The translations under genes and the position numbers were made by a program. Positions 17,408 through 26,826 of a stretch of 64,000 nt of DNA are shown here, in pieces (position 1 is the first letter of the stretch; every line of letters starts with the position of its first letter). The DNA comes from Longispora fulva. GTDB lineage: Bacteria; Actinomycetota; Actinomycetes; Mycobacteriales; Micromonosporaceae. Location: assembly GCF_015751905.1 (NCBI RefSeq), contig NZ_JADOUF010000001.1, forward strand, positions 4,402,001-4,466,000, read 5' to 3'. The notes beneath the pieces are model-generated. The model was not told the origin of the DNA. It did not search any database and was given only the letters and a program-made list of their open reading frames with translations.

Positions 17408-20400
17408 CGGGTCTGTTCTCCCACCCAGCGGGCCAACTCCAACGGACTCAGTGCGGCCACGGGCATCCCGGCGGCCACGAGCTGACTGGCGACCGACACG
17501 CTGTACCGGGGCCGGCCCGTGTCGTCCAGGCTCGCGCAGCCGAGCACCGTGCACCCGGACTCCACCAGGGCACGGGTCTCGGCGAGGAGGCCGCTCACCG
17601 GGTACCCCTCCTCGAAGTCGCTGACCACGACCACCATCGTCCGCGAGGGGACGGTGACCAGGCTCCGGGCGTGGCGCAGCCCTTTCGCGATGTGCGTGCC
17701 GCCACCGACCCGCACCTCCAGCAGCAGGCCGAGCGGGTCGGAGACCCGGTCGGTGAGGTCGACGATCTCGGTGGAGAAGGCCAGGAAATGGGTGGTCAGC
17801 GCGGGCACCCCGGCCAGCACGGACGCGGTGAGCGCCGACCAGATGACCGACGCCTCCATCGAGCCGGACACGTCCACGACGAGCACCAGCCGCCAGTCGA
17901 CGCCCTTGCGGGCCCGGGTGTGGAAGACCGGCTTCTCCGGGACCAGCATCAGACTGCCGTCGGGGCGGCGGCGGCTCGCGGCGAGGTTGGCCCGCAGCGT
18001 GCGCGGCAGATTCAACCGCCCACCCGGCCGGTACGTCGGACGCGGCGTGTTCAGCCCGGACAGCGCCGGCCGCAGCCGGGTGGCCAGCTCGCGGGTCAGC
18101 TCGGCGACGATCCGGGCCACGAGGGGGCGCAGTTTCGCGACGGCGGACTCGGGCATGGCCCCGGCCAGGGACAGCACCGCCTGGAGCAGTTCGACGGACG
18201 GCCGGACCGTGTCCGGGTCCAACAGGCCGGCGGCCTCGATCCGGCCGGCCTCGACGGCGCGCGCCAGCACCTCCTCGCGGACCCCCGCCCCGAACAGGAC
18301 CTCCAGCTCCTCGGCCCAGTCGCGTACGCCGGGGAACGCGGCCTCGCGGCCGGCCCGCCCCGCGTCGTCGGCGGCCCGGCCCTCGCCCCGGCCCGCGCCG
18401 TACAGCTCGTCGAGGGCCGTCGCGTACCGGCCGGCGCGGCCCGTCAGGCCGGACGTGTCCCGGCCGAGGAGCAGCCGCCACCGGTCGAGGGGGCCGAGTG
18501 ACCCGGTCGCCTCGACCTCGGGAGCCGCCTGGACACCTGGCGGGGTGGACCCGACGGCGTCGGGCGGCGGGCCACCGTTCGACGCGAACTCCCCTGCGGG
18601 GGCGAGCCCCAGCGGGCCGAGCGCCGCCAGCCCCGCCCGGTCAGCGAGCAGCCGGGCCAGCAGGGTGCCACTGTCGGCGGGCGCGTCGATGTCCGTACCC
18701 CCGCCGAGGCGGCCGTCGACCACGGCCAGCAGCCGGTCCCGCCCGGCGGGGCTGACGGTGTGGAAGCCGCCGCGCAGCGCGGGCAGCCGGGCGAGGAACG
18801 CCGCGTCCGGCAGGGTCTCCACCCGGCCGAGCAGGTCGTCGAACACCGGCCCGCCGGCCTGGAGCAGCGGCTCTGCGACGGTGAGCAGCCCGGCGAGGTG
18901 CGCCTGGAGGGTACGCCGCGCCGGCGGACTGCCAGCGCCGTCCACCCAGGAGGTGACCCGCAGGGCGAGGCCGGCCTGGTCGCGCCGGCCGAGCAGGACC
19001 AGCACGGCGTGCGCGGCGGCGGATATCACCGGCGCGCCCGTGTCGGCCAGGTCGCCGAGCGCGGCCTCGAGCCTGAGCCCCACCCCGTGCGCGTCGGACC
19101 GCTGGGCGAGGGCCGCCAGCGCCCGGGCGTCGGCCGGGTCCTCGGAGCCGGCGAGGCCGTCGAGCTGGCGGACCGCCGCGGTCTCCACCTCCGCGGTAGT
19201 GGCCTCGATCGCGGTCAGCCGGTCCGGGTCCGGCCTGCCCAGGCCGGCGATGTGGCCGAGGCGCAGCTGGTCGAGCAGGGCCAGCGCCGCGACGGTCTCG
19301 GGCAGGCTGGCCGTGGCGGGCACGAGGACGGCGAGTTCGGCCAGCCGTTCGGCGGCCAGGCCGGGCAGCCCGCACCGGGCGGCCGCGGCGAGCGCGCCGA
19401 GCACGTCCGCGATGGTGGGGCCGCCGTCCACGGCCAGCCGGCGGTGCCGCTCGGTGAGGGTGCCGTGCGCGGACTGGGCGAGGGTGACGCCGCGCAGCCC
19501 GGCGAGGTCCAGCATCGCGTCGGTGCCCGGGGTCCACTCCAACCGCCACCGGGTGGTCAGGCCGTCGGAGCCGGACAGGCCCTCGACGGCTGCCGGGGTC
19601 GCGTAGCCGACCCCGCACACGGTGAGTTGGTTCAGGACGATGTCCCGGCGTCGGTCCAGGTCCGAGCGCAGGGGATCGAGCCGCAGGTCCTTCTCGGCCG
19701 CGCCGGGGCCGGGCAGACCGAGCGCGGTCAGCAGCCGCTGCACCGCAGGCCGCAGCCCCGATCTGGGGGTACCGGCCGCCAGCGCCCCCCGACGCTCCCC
19801 CACCAGCACGTTCTCCATCGCGGCGGCGACGACCCGCCCCCGGCCGAGCACGTCGCCGTGCGCGAGCACGCTGCCCATCGCCTCGACCAGTTCGCCCCGG
19901 CCCGGGGCCGGCAGGCCGCGCAGCCGGGCGAGGTCGAGCGCCATCCGGACGGTCTCGCGCGCCTCGGCGGGCCCGGCGGGATGCCCGGCCGACCGCAGGT
20001 ACGCGCAGACCCGCACCACGGCCGCCACCGCGGCGTTCTCCACGGCGACCGGATCCGCGCCGGCCTCCAGGACGCACTGCTGCCAGGCGGGGTCACGGAT
20101 GCCGGCCGGATACCCGGACCGCTCGTCGAGCAGCCCGAACGTGTACGCAACCAGCGACGTCGCCACCTCCACCCCGGACGGCCCGGGCTCGACGGGCTCG
20201 TCGGTCACCGCGAGCGCCGCCGCGTGGAAGGACCCGACGAGCGCGGTGACCCGCCGCCCGGCCCCGCCCGGGGCGGTGCCGGCCGCCGGCCCGGTGCCCG
20301 GCCCCGCCGGGAGCGGCATCTCGCCGCGCAGGGTCTCGGCCAGCACCCGGCGCATCCACGCCTCCCGGCGCAGGTCCAGGCCTGACACCCCACCCCCGCG

Positions 20401-20961
20401 CCGGGCGTCGTCCCGCAGCGCCCAGCCGACGAGCAGCGCCGCCCGGCGCACCTCCTCGGGGTCGGCCCCGGGCGCGCGGGCCTCCACGGTCCGGTCCCAC
20501 ATGTCGTCACCCGGCCGACCGGTCGCCGCGTCGCGCAAGGCTGTGGACAGCACCGGGTCGGGCCCGTCGCGGTCCTCGCCGGCCCGCCAGGCGGGGTCGG
20601 CGAGCGGCAGGTCGCAGGGCACGACGGGCACCCCGCGCCGGGCGGCCCACCGGATCGCGGCCAACTCCGGGGAGAAGTCCGCGAACGGGTAGAACGCCGG
20701 CGGGGAGTCCCCGACCACCCCGGCCAGCGCGACCGGGGCGACCGTCCCGGGGTCGGCGAGCCACGGGATCCAGCCGCCCAGCTCCGGGGGCAGCTCGAGG
20801 AGCAGCACCTCGGGGTCGGCGGCGTCGAGGAGGGCGGGGAGGACGGCCGCGAGGGCCGGGGAGTGGTGCCGCACCCCGATCAGGTGCGGCACCGTGCTCC
20901 CGGCCAACGCGCCGACGGCCACCTCCGGATCCCCGACGTGCCCGTCAGTCGGTGAGGACAT
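17404..20961 (-). CDS. DUF5682-VWA fusion protein (YehM-YehP-like)
   Basis: An 1185-residue cytoplasmic protein. The N-terminal half starts HLIGVRHHSPALAAVLP and continues VLLLELPPELGG, the signature of DUF5682 proteins (E. coli YehM type). A long helical repeat-like middle follows. The last 160 residues are a VWA domain with an intact metal-ion adhesion site: VDVSGSMEAS (D about 1030), GGGTHIAKGL (threonine loop) and VVSDFEEG (aspartate loop). VWA proteins of this class partner with MoxR ATPases, which load or remodel them; here the MoxR gene overlaps upstream by 17 bases. In E. coli the two halves are separate genes, so this fusion predicts that YehM and YehP act as one unit. Confidence 0.85.
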   Translation of the reverse strand: MSSPTDGHVGDPEVAVGALAGSTVPHLIGVRHHSPALAAVLPALLDAADPEVLLLELPPELGGWIPWLADPGTVAPVALAGVVGDSPPAFYPFADFSPELAAIRWAARRGVPVVPCDLPLADPAWRAGEDRDGPDPVLSTALRDAATGRPGDDMWDRTVEARAPGADPEEVRRAALLVGWALRDDARRGGGVSGLDLRREAWMRRVLAETLRGEMPLPAGPGTGPAAGTAPGGAGRRVTALVGSFHAAALAVTDEPVEPGPSGVEVATSLVAYTFGLLDERSGYPAGIRDPAWQQCVLEAGADPVAVENAAVAAVVRVCAYLRSAGHPAGPAEARETVRMALDLARLRGLPAPGRGELVEAMGSVLAHGDVLGRGRVVAAAMENVLVGERRGALAAGTPRSGLRPAVQRLLTALGLPGPGAAEKDLRLDPLRSDLDRRRDIVLNQLTVCGVGYATPAAVEGLSGSDGLTTRWRLEWTPGTDAMLDLAGLRGVTLAQSAHGTLTERHRRLAVDGGPTIADVLGALAAAARCGLPGLAAERLAELAVLVPATASLPETVAALALLDQLRLGHIAGLGRPDPDRLTAIEATTAEVETAAVRQLDGLAGSEDPADARALAALAQRSDAHGVGLRLEAALGDLADTGAPVISAAAHAVLVLLGRRDQAGLALRVTSWVDGAGSPPARRTLQAHLAGLLTVAEPLLQAGGPVFDDLLGRVETLPDAAFLARLPALRGGFHTVSPAGRDRLLAVVDGRLGGGTDIDAPADSGTLLARLLADRAGLAALGPLGLAPAGEFASNGGPPPDAVGSTPPGVQAAPEVEATGSLGPLDRWRLLLGRDTSGLTGRAGRYATALDELYGAGRGEGRAADDAGRAGREAAFPGVRDWAEELEVLFGAGVREEVLARAVEAGRIEAAGLLDPDTVRPSVELLQAVLSLAGAMPESAVAKLRPLVARIVAELTRELATRLRPALSGLNTPRPTYRPGGRLNLPRTLRANLAASRRRPDGSLMLVPEKPVFHTRARKGVDWRLVLVVDVSGSMEASVIWSALTASVLAGVPALTTHFLAFSTEIVDLTDRVSDPLGLLLEVRVGGGTHIAKGLRHARSLVTVPSRTMVVVVSDFEEGYPVSGLLAETRALVESGCTVLGCASLDDTGRPRYSVSVASQLVAAGMPVAALSPLELARWVGEQTR

Positions 20962-22117
20962 CGCGCAGCTCCCACAGTCGCCGCCACGTCCACGACCCGT
21001 CCTCGGCCCGCCGCCGGACGGCCCCGTCCCAGTACCCCAGCAGGGTGGCACCGTCGGTCGGGTCGTCCTTGCGGACGACGCCCAGCAGGTGGCCGGGCAG
21101 CAGGGAGAGCACGTCGCGGTCCCCGGGGAAGTACGCCGCCGCCAGCCCGAGGGACGTGGCCACGGCGACCGCCTCGGCGGTGCTCATCACGGTGGAGGGT
21201 TTCTGCACGTCCCAGCCCTCGACGGAGCGCCCGCCCCGCAGGTCCCGGAACGCGGTGACCAGCACCTCGAGCACCGCGCCGTCGATCGTGAACGGCGTCG
21301 CCGCCCGGGCCAGCGCCGCCGTGGCCTGCCGGCGGACCAGCTCGGTCTCGGCCGCCAGGTCGCCGATCGGCCCGACGGTCTCGAAGTTGAACCGGCGTTT
21401 GAGGGCCGCGGACATCTCCGACACGCCCCGGTCGCGCAGGTTGGCCGTGGCGATCAGCGTGAAGCCGGGCGCGGCGTGCACCGTGGCCTCCCCGGTGCCG
21501 GCGAGTTCCGGCACCGCGATCCGCCGGTCCGACAGCAGGGACACCAGGGCGTCCTGCACCTCGGGGAGGCACCGGGTCACCTCCTCGATCCGGGCCACCG
21601 CCCCGGTGCGCATGGCGCGGAGCACCGGCGAGGCGACCAGCGCCTCGGGGCTGGGGCCGTGGGCGAGGAGCATCGCGTAGTTCCAGCCGTAGCGCAGCTG
21701 GTCCTCCGTGGTGCCGGCCGTGCCCTGCACGACGAGTTCGCTGGTGCCGCACACGGCGGCGGACAGCAGCTCCGACAGCATCGACTTCGCGGTACCGGGC
21801 TCGCCGACCAGCAGCAGCCCGCGCTCCCCGGCGAGGGTGACGACGCACCGCTCGACGAGCGCCCGCTCGCCGACGAACTTGGCGGAGATCACGAGCCGGG
21901 CGGGCAGCCCCGAGCCGCCGTCCGGCGCGCTGGCACCCGCCGGCAGCTCCAGCTCGCGACCGTCGCTGCCGACGATGAAGGTGACCACGGCACGCGGGGT
22001 CAGCCGCCACCCGGGCGGCCGGGGCCCGTCGTCGTACCCGGCGAGGAAGGCCAGCTCGGCGGCGTACGCGTCCTCGGCCGGTTCTACCTGGCGGCGGTGG
22101 GTGATGGTCTCGGTCAC
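20945..22117 (-). CDS. MoxR-type AAA+ ATPase (YehL-like)
   Basis: A 390-residue AAA+ ATPase. Walker A is GEPGTAKS (residues 105-112) in LLLVGEPGTAKSMLSELL. The sensor-1 strand reads FTLIATANLRDRG and an arginine finger-like ALKRRFNFE follows. The GTAK variant of Walker A and the N-rich sensor are typical of MoxR proteins. It probably remodels or activates the VWA partner encoded directly downstream. Start is GTG 22117, overlapping the stop of the large upstream gene (GTGA), with AAAGG upstream. An internal stretch at residues 50-75 is loop-like. ATP hydrolysis is safe to infer; the substrate is not known. Confidence 0.92.
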   Translation of the reverse strand: MTETITHRRQVEPAEDAYAAELAFLAGYDDGPRPPGWRLTPRAVVTFIVGSDGRELELPAGASAPDGGSGLPARLVISAKFVGERALVERCVVTLAGERGLLLVGEPGTAKSMLSELLSAAVCGTSELVVQGTAGTTEDQLRYGWNYAMLLAHGPSPEALVASPVLRAMRTGAVARIEEVTRCLPEVQDALVSLLSDRRIAVPELAGTGEATVHAAPGFTLIATANLRDRGVSEMSAALKRRFNFETVGPIGDLAAETELVRRQATAALARAATPFTIDGAVLEVLVTAFRDLRGGRSVEGWDVQKPSTVMSTAEAVAVATSLGLAAAYFPGDRDVLSLLPGHLLGVVRKDDPTDGATLLGYWDGAVRRRAEDGSWTWRRLWELRDVLTD

Positions 22118-25100
22118 GGTCGGCGGCGCCTTTCGGTGATGAGCTCGTCGAAGCGGGGGCCGTCGCCCTGGCGGACCCGCTGCCAGGCGACGGTGAAGAG
22201 TTCGGACAGGGGGACGGCGGGGACCATCATGTCCAGGAACCAGGCGCCGGCCTGGTCGGTGAGCAGCAGGCCCGTCTTCCACGCCTCCATCGGCAGGCGC
22301 GGGGACCTCAGCTCCAGCCAGCCGCCGGGCAGGAACAGCGACCGGCCGGCGCGGCTGCGCTTGCCCTCGACGACCAGGTCGGTCGCCGCCAGCTCGGCCC
22401 GGGCCTTCTTGGACCGGGCGGGCTTCCAGCCGTTCCACAGGGTGATGTTGCGGTCCGTCGGGTTCGGCAGGGCCAGGAGCTGCAGGTACAGCGTCGCGGC
22501 GTCCGTACCGATCCCGTGGGCGGCACTGACCTCCTCGACGAGGTCCGGCACCACGGCCGCCGGGTTGCGCGGCTCCACGGAGCCGTCCCCCGGAACCGGC
22601 ACGCCGCCGAGCACCCGGGCGATCCTGCCGTCGAGCAGCCCGCGCAGCGCCGTGACGGTCTCCGGCGCGTCCATCTCCGACCAGACCAGGTCGAGCGCTG
22701 GATCGTCCAGACCGGTGAGCTGCGCCGGGGTCAGGTGCACCCCGCGCCACCCCGAGTCCGCCTCCACCAGGAGTGGGCCGATCCGGTCGCCCTCGGTCGT
22801 CGTGGTGGCCGTCACGCCCAGCTTCTCGGCGAACTTCGGGATCTTCTTCGGATCGATGTGTCCACAGCGCAGGGTCGTGTCGGGGCGGGCCAGCAGGGCC
22901 AGCACCCGGTCCAGGGCCCCCGGGAGCGCCGCGCGCACCGGATCGTCGGCCGGCAGGTGGTGGGCCAGCCAGGGCAGCGCCCGGGCCAGGGAGACGACCA
23001 CGGACTGGGCCGCGATGTCCTCGGTCGGCGCGGCCAGCCACCGGCAGGTGCCGGCGTTGACGATCCCGTGCACCAGCTCCGAGGGCGGGACCGGGAAGTG
23101 CAGCCCCGCCTTCGCGAGCTCGACGATCAGGCTGTCGCGGACCGGGGTGCGCACCCCGTTGCGATCCACGGCCCACCGGGCGAGCCGGTCGACGTCCGGG
23201 CCGGTCGTCCACAGGTCCGCAGGGTCGGCCGGCACCAGCAGGGCGAGGGCCCGGGTGAGCGGCAGACCCGACCGGCTCCAGGTGTTGTTCGCCGCCGAGA
23301 ACTCGGCCTCGGTCAGGCCCAGGGCCTCGAAGCCGTCGCTGACCACCCCGGCGAGGACGACGGCGGCCTCGGCGCGGCTGATGCCGGCCCCGGTGGACAG
23401 CGCGTCGACCCTGGCCGGCTCCCAGGTCACCGGCCCGTGCTCCCGGTACGCCGCCGCGAACGCCGCCACCGCCGCCGCGTCCACGGTGCCGTCGGCGAGC
23501 GGCTGTTCCCGGGTGATCCGGCCGCCCGGCAGCGCGCCGAAGGCCCCGTCCAGGCTGAACTCCAGCAGCTCCGCGTACTCGCCGCCGGTGCTCAGCACGA
23601 CGGCCCGCCGGCCGTCCCCGCCGAGCACCTGGCCGACGACCAGCGCCACCCCGTCGTCGGGCACGACGGTGACCCGGCGCATCCGGCTGCCGGGGGCGAG
23701 CAGGCCGACCTCTGCGCAGTGCCCGGCGAACGCGACCAGCGCCGCGCGCCGCGGTTCCGGGGTGGTCGGCAGCGCCGCCCGGTACAGCACGGCGGGCAGC
23801 AGCCCGAACACGTCGAACCAGTCCTGGTCCCCGGACGGGGCGGGCTGCGGCCCGGTGGGGAACTCCCCGAGGAACACCCGTGCGGCCCAGTCGACGAAGC
23901 GCGCCACGCTGTACTGCCGGTTGTAGCAGTACCGGATAAGCATGGTCAGCCCCGACTGCAGGTCCTCGTCCAGGTACGGCCCGGCCTCGGGCTCCACACC
24001 GCCCTGACCGGCGACCTCGCGGCCCTCGAGGATCGCGCAATAGTCGGCGAGCATCGCGGCCTGCGACGCGGCGACCCCGACGATGCCGGCGACCCCGGCG
24101 ACCAGCTCCGGGTGGCTGATCCCCGGCAGCACCCGGCGGACCAGCTCGGCGACCGGGTCGGGCGCGCCGGCGACGGGCTCAGCCGCGAGGAGACCGACCG
24201 CGCCGGCCACCAGCTCGGCGGCCTGCGCGTCGGTGACCGCCCGCAGCGCCGCGGAACCCGCCTCGTCCCGCACCCGCATGTGGTGCCAGAACCGCTCAGG
24301 GGGCAGCACGGGCGTGCCGGCCGCGAACGGGGGCCGGCGCTGCCCGACCAGGTACGACCCGATCGCGAAGCCGTCCGACAGGCACCCGATGTGCGGCTGC
24401 CGGTGCCAGTTCGCGAGCCGGGCGAGCCCGACCACCTCCGCGGCGCCGGGGAACCGGAGCGCGCCGTTGAGTTCCTTGCCGACCGGGTTGTCCGGGGTCA
24501 GGGTGAACGTCCGGCCGTCGATGCCCTCGCCGACGAGGGTGCCGTCGGCGGTCTTCCGCAGTCGCCAGCCGGTGAGGCCGTCCGCGCCGCCGAAGGGGCC
24601 GAGCTCCGCGCCCGGGGCGGGGTGCAGCCGGCACCGGTCGCGGAGCAGGGTCTCGCCGTCGCGCGCGCCGTCCTCGAAGAAGGCTGGCAGCGAGGCCCGG
24701 CCGAGGGTGCCGGTCCTCGGGTCCAGCTCGTGCCACGTCTCGGGGTCGTCGGACGGCTTGAGCGCCCAGTAGGACACACCGTCGGAGGCCACCGGCAGGT
24801 AGCCCTCCGCCGACCGGTCTCCGGGGTGCAGGGGGCGCGCGCCGCTGGTCCGGCCGCCGCCGGGCAGGGGCAGGGAGACGGCGTCGCCGCTGTCGAAGGC
24901 GTGGTCGCCGACGACGAAAACGTCGTCAGGGGTGCCGGACCAGTAGCCGCCCCGGTCGGAGCCGCGGTCCCAGCAGACGAGGAGTTGGCCGTCCACGTAC
25001 CGCAGGATCTGCCGCCACATCCACTTGCGCTGGTCGGCGGGGATCCGGGTGTGGTGCTCGAGCTCGATGCCGTCGCGGCCGACCACCTGGACGACCGGGG

Positions 25101-26823
25101 AGTCGTCGCGGGACACGAGCAGGTGCGGCCACTGCGGGGTGAGCCGCAGGTCGGTGGCGTCGTCGGGGGTCGTGGTGGCCCGGGCGACGGCGTCGTCCAG
25201 CGCCGGCCAGCCGTACTCGTCGAACACGCCCGCCCGCAGCGTCCGGCCCAGCAGCGGGCCGAGCGGGTGGTCCACGATCCGGCGGGTGGCCTCGGGGTTG
25301 ACGGCGAAGCCCTCGGCACAGGCCAGCGCGTTGAGCCGGTTGAGCTGGTCGGACAGCGTGGGCAGTCCGTGGCCGGTCAGGTTCCCGGCGAACTCGGCGA
25401 GCCAGCCCTCGGCGGCCAGCCGCAGGCCGGGCACCGCCAGGGCTCGACGCACCTTCGTCAGGTCGGCGCGGGTCGAGCCGTAGCCCCGCAGCTCGTACTC
25501 CAGGCCGCTGGCCAGGGCCGACCGGTAGCGCGGGTCTCCGGCCACGGCCAGCAGGTCGCGCCGGCCGTCGGCCGGGTCGGTCAGCCAGTCGTCGACGGAC
25601 AGCCGCGACGTCTGGTTCTCGGGGTCGGTGACCGGCACCCCCCGGGCGAGGCACAGGTCGAGCAGGTCGGGGTCGATCCAGGAGCCGTCGCCGAGGTTCA
25701 CCGCGACGCCGTCGGCGACGAGGCGCGGGGCCATCCGCTCCACGAGGTCGAGCAACGCGGGCTCGCGGCGGGCGTTGCGGTACCTGCGGCGCATCCGGTG
25801 CGCGGAGAACCGGGTCAGCCAGTCCGCGGCCCCGTCGGAGGTGCCGTCGATCAGCGCCTCGACCGCGCCGGCCTCCTCGAGGATGGACAGCCAGGTCGCG
25901 TCGCCGCAGTTGCCGACGGTCATGCCGAGCAGCCGGGCGCGCAGGGCCGGGTCGCGGCGGGCGAGACGGACCAGCGTCCCCCGGTACGCCGTCCAGAACG
26001 ACTCCGGCGCCTTCATCGTCGCGGGCGCGCCCAGCAGCTCGCCGAGGACCTGCTCGTCCACCTCGTCGAGGGCGAGCCCGGCGGCCTTGGCGAGCCGGCG
26101 CAGGTCGGTGTGCATCGCCGCGTACGGCGGGAGGCCGCCCAGGGTGCGCTCCACGCACAGCCGGCGGAACCGGGTGAACGCCTCCAGCGGGGTACTCCGT
26201 GCGGCCAGGTCGCGGGCGTGCAGGGACAGCGCCTTGGCGGTGAGCGCGCCGCCGAGGGCGAACTCGAGGAACACCGCGTGCTGGCGCTCCTCCTCGATGG
26301 TCAGCGCGTAGACCCGCTCGGCCTCGCGGGCCTTGCCGAACATGATCGCCGCGTACGACGCGGACTCGGCGGCCAGGAACGCCCGGCCGGCCTGCTCGTA
26401 GTAGGTGGGCAGGAAGTGCGGGACGGCGAGGGCGAGCTTCTGGCCGAGGGCGTCGAAGCCGTCCTTGGCCGGGCCGATCCGGGAGCCGGCCATCCGGGCG
26501 AGCTTCTCGATCTCCTTGACCAGGGCGAGGGCGTGGTGCCCGTTGGCCGGGTCGTTGACCAGGGCCCAGGCGGGGAAGCCGAGGGCGCGCTGCCGGACGA
26601 TCCCGACGTCGGCCACTGTGGACGGTGCGTGGAAGCCGAGGAAGTCCATGGTGAGATCCTCGGCGCCGCCGAGCGTGCCGGGGACGAGCCGGACCACGGT
26701 CCGCCCGCCGAACGCCGGGTGGGTGTACGCGCGGGCCGTCAGGGTGTCGACCGTGTCCTCGGCGTCGACCGACGCACCGAGGGGCAGGACTGCTCCCGCG
26801 TCCAGCAGGTGGGCGCTGCGCAT
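22114..26823 (-). CDS. Very large unknown protein of the MoxR-VWA operon
   Basis: A 1569-residue cytoplasmic protein without signal peptide or membrane helices. The first 400 residues are helix-rich (YYEQAGRAFLAAESASYAAI, KAREAERVYALTIEEERQHA). The middle (about 500-850) is beta-rich with repeated GDxxWxxxP-type turns such as LLVCWDRGSDRGGYWSGTP, suggesting a propeller or Tudor-like barrel. The last third is helical again and ends in short basic motifs. I recognise no enzyme motif. It starts 4 bases after the DUF4132 gene stop and its own stop overlaps the ATPase start (GTGA). It is thus a core subunit, perhaps a scaffold or the counterpart of the N-terminal part of long YehI proteins. Confidence 0.8.
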   Translation of the reverse strand: MRSAHLLDAGAVLPLGASVDAEDTVDTLTARAYTHPAFGGRTVVRLVPGTLGGAEDLTMDFLGFHAPSTVADVGIVRQRALGFPAWALVNDPANGHHALALVKEIEKLARMAGSRIGPAKDGFDALGQKLALAVPHFLPTYYEQAGRAFLAAESASYAAIMFGKAREAERVYALTIEEERQHAVFLEFALGGALTAKALSLHARDLAARSTPLEAFTRFRRLCVERTLGGLPPYAAMHTDLRRLAKAAGLALDEVDEQVLGELLGAPATMKAPESFWTAYRGTLVRLARRDPALRARLLGMTVGNCGDATWLSILEEAGAVEALIDGTSDGAADWLTRFSAHRMRRRYRNARREPALLDLVERMAPRLVADGVAVNLGDGSWIDPDLLDLCLARGVPVTDPENQTSRLSVDDWLTDPADGRRDLLAVAGDPRYRSALASGLEYELRGYGSTRADLTKVRRALAVPGLRLAAEGWLAEFAGNLTGHGLPTLSDQLNRLNALACAEGFAVNPEATRRIVDHPLGPLLGRTLRAGVFDEYGWPALDDAVARATTTPDDATDLRLTPQWPHLLVSRDDSPVVQVVGRDGIELEHHTRIPADQRKWMWRQILRYVDGQLLVCWDRGSDRGGYWSGTPDDVFVVGDHAFDSGDAVSLPLPGGGRTSGARPLHPGDRSAEGYLPVASDGVSYWALKPSDDPETWHELDPRTGTLGRASLPAFFEDGARDGETLLRDRCRLHPAPGAELGPFGGADGLTGWRLRKTADGTLVGEGIDGRTFTLTPDNPVGKELNGALRFPGAAEVVGLARLANWHRQPHIGCLSDGFAIGSYLVGQRRPPFAAGTPVLPPERFWHHMRVRDEAGSAALRAVTDAQAAELVAGAVGLLAAEPVAGAPDPVAELVRRVLPGISHPELVAGVAGIVGVAASQAAMLADYCAILEGREVAGQGGVEPEAGPYLDEDLQSGLTMLIRYCYNRQYSVARFVDWAARVFLGEFPTGPQPAPSGDQDWFDVFGLLPAVLYRAALPTTPEPRRAALVAFAGHCAEVGLLAPGSRMRRVTVVPDDGVALVVGQVLGGDGRRAVVLSTGGEYAELLEFSLDGAFGALPGGRITREQPLADGTVDAAAVAAFAAAYREHGPVTWEPARVDALSTGAGISRAEAAVVLAGVVSDGFEALGLTEAEFSAANNTWSRSGLPLTRALALLVPADPADLWTTGPDVDRLARWAVDRNGVRTPVRDSLIVELAKAGLHFPVPPSELVHGIVNAGTCRWLAAPTEDIAAQSVVVSLARALPWLAHHLPADDPVRAALPGALDRVLALLARPDTTLRCGHIDPKKIPKFAEKLGVTATTTTEGDRIGPLLVEADSGWRGVHLTPAQLTGLDDPALDLVWSEMDAPETVTALRGLLDGRIARVLGGVPVPGDGSVEPRNPAAVVPDLVEEVSAAHGIGTDAATLYLQLLALPNPTDRNITLWNGWKPARSKKARAELAATDLVVEGKRSRAGRSLFLPGGWLELRSPRLPMEAWKTGLLLTDQAGAWFLDMMVPAVPLSELFTVAWQRVRQGDGPRFDELITERRRRP

Positions 26824-26826
26824 GCT

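Noticed and set aside
20945-24040. A 1031-codon minus frame that seems to fuse an upstream region to the AAA+ ATPase
   Set aside because: Only the part after GTG 22117 is protein-like; the upstream part is a wrong-frame reading of the 1569-residue gene.
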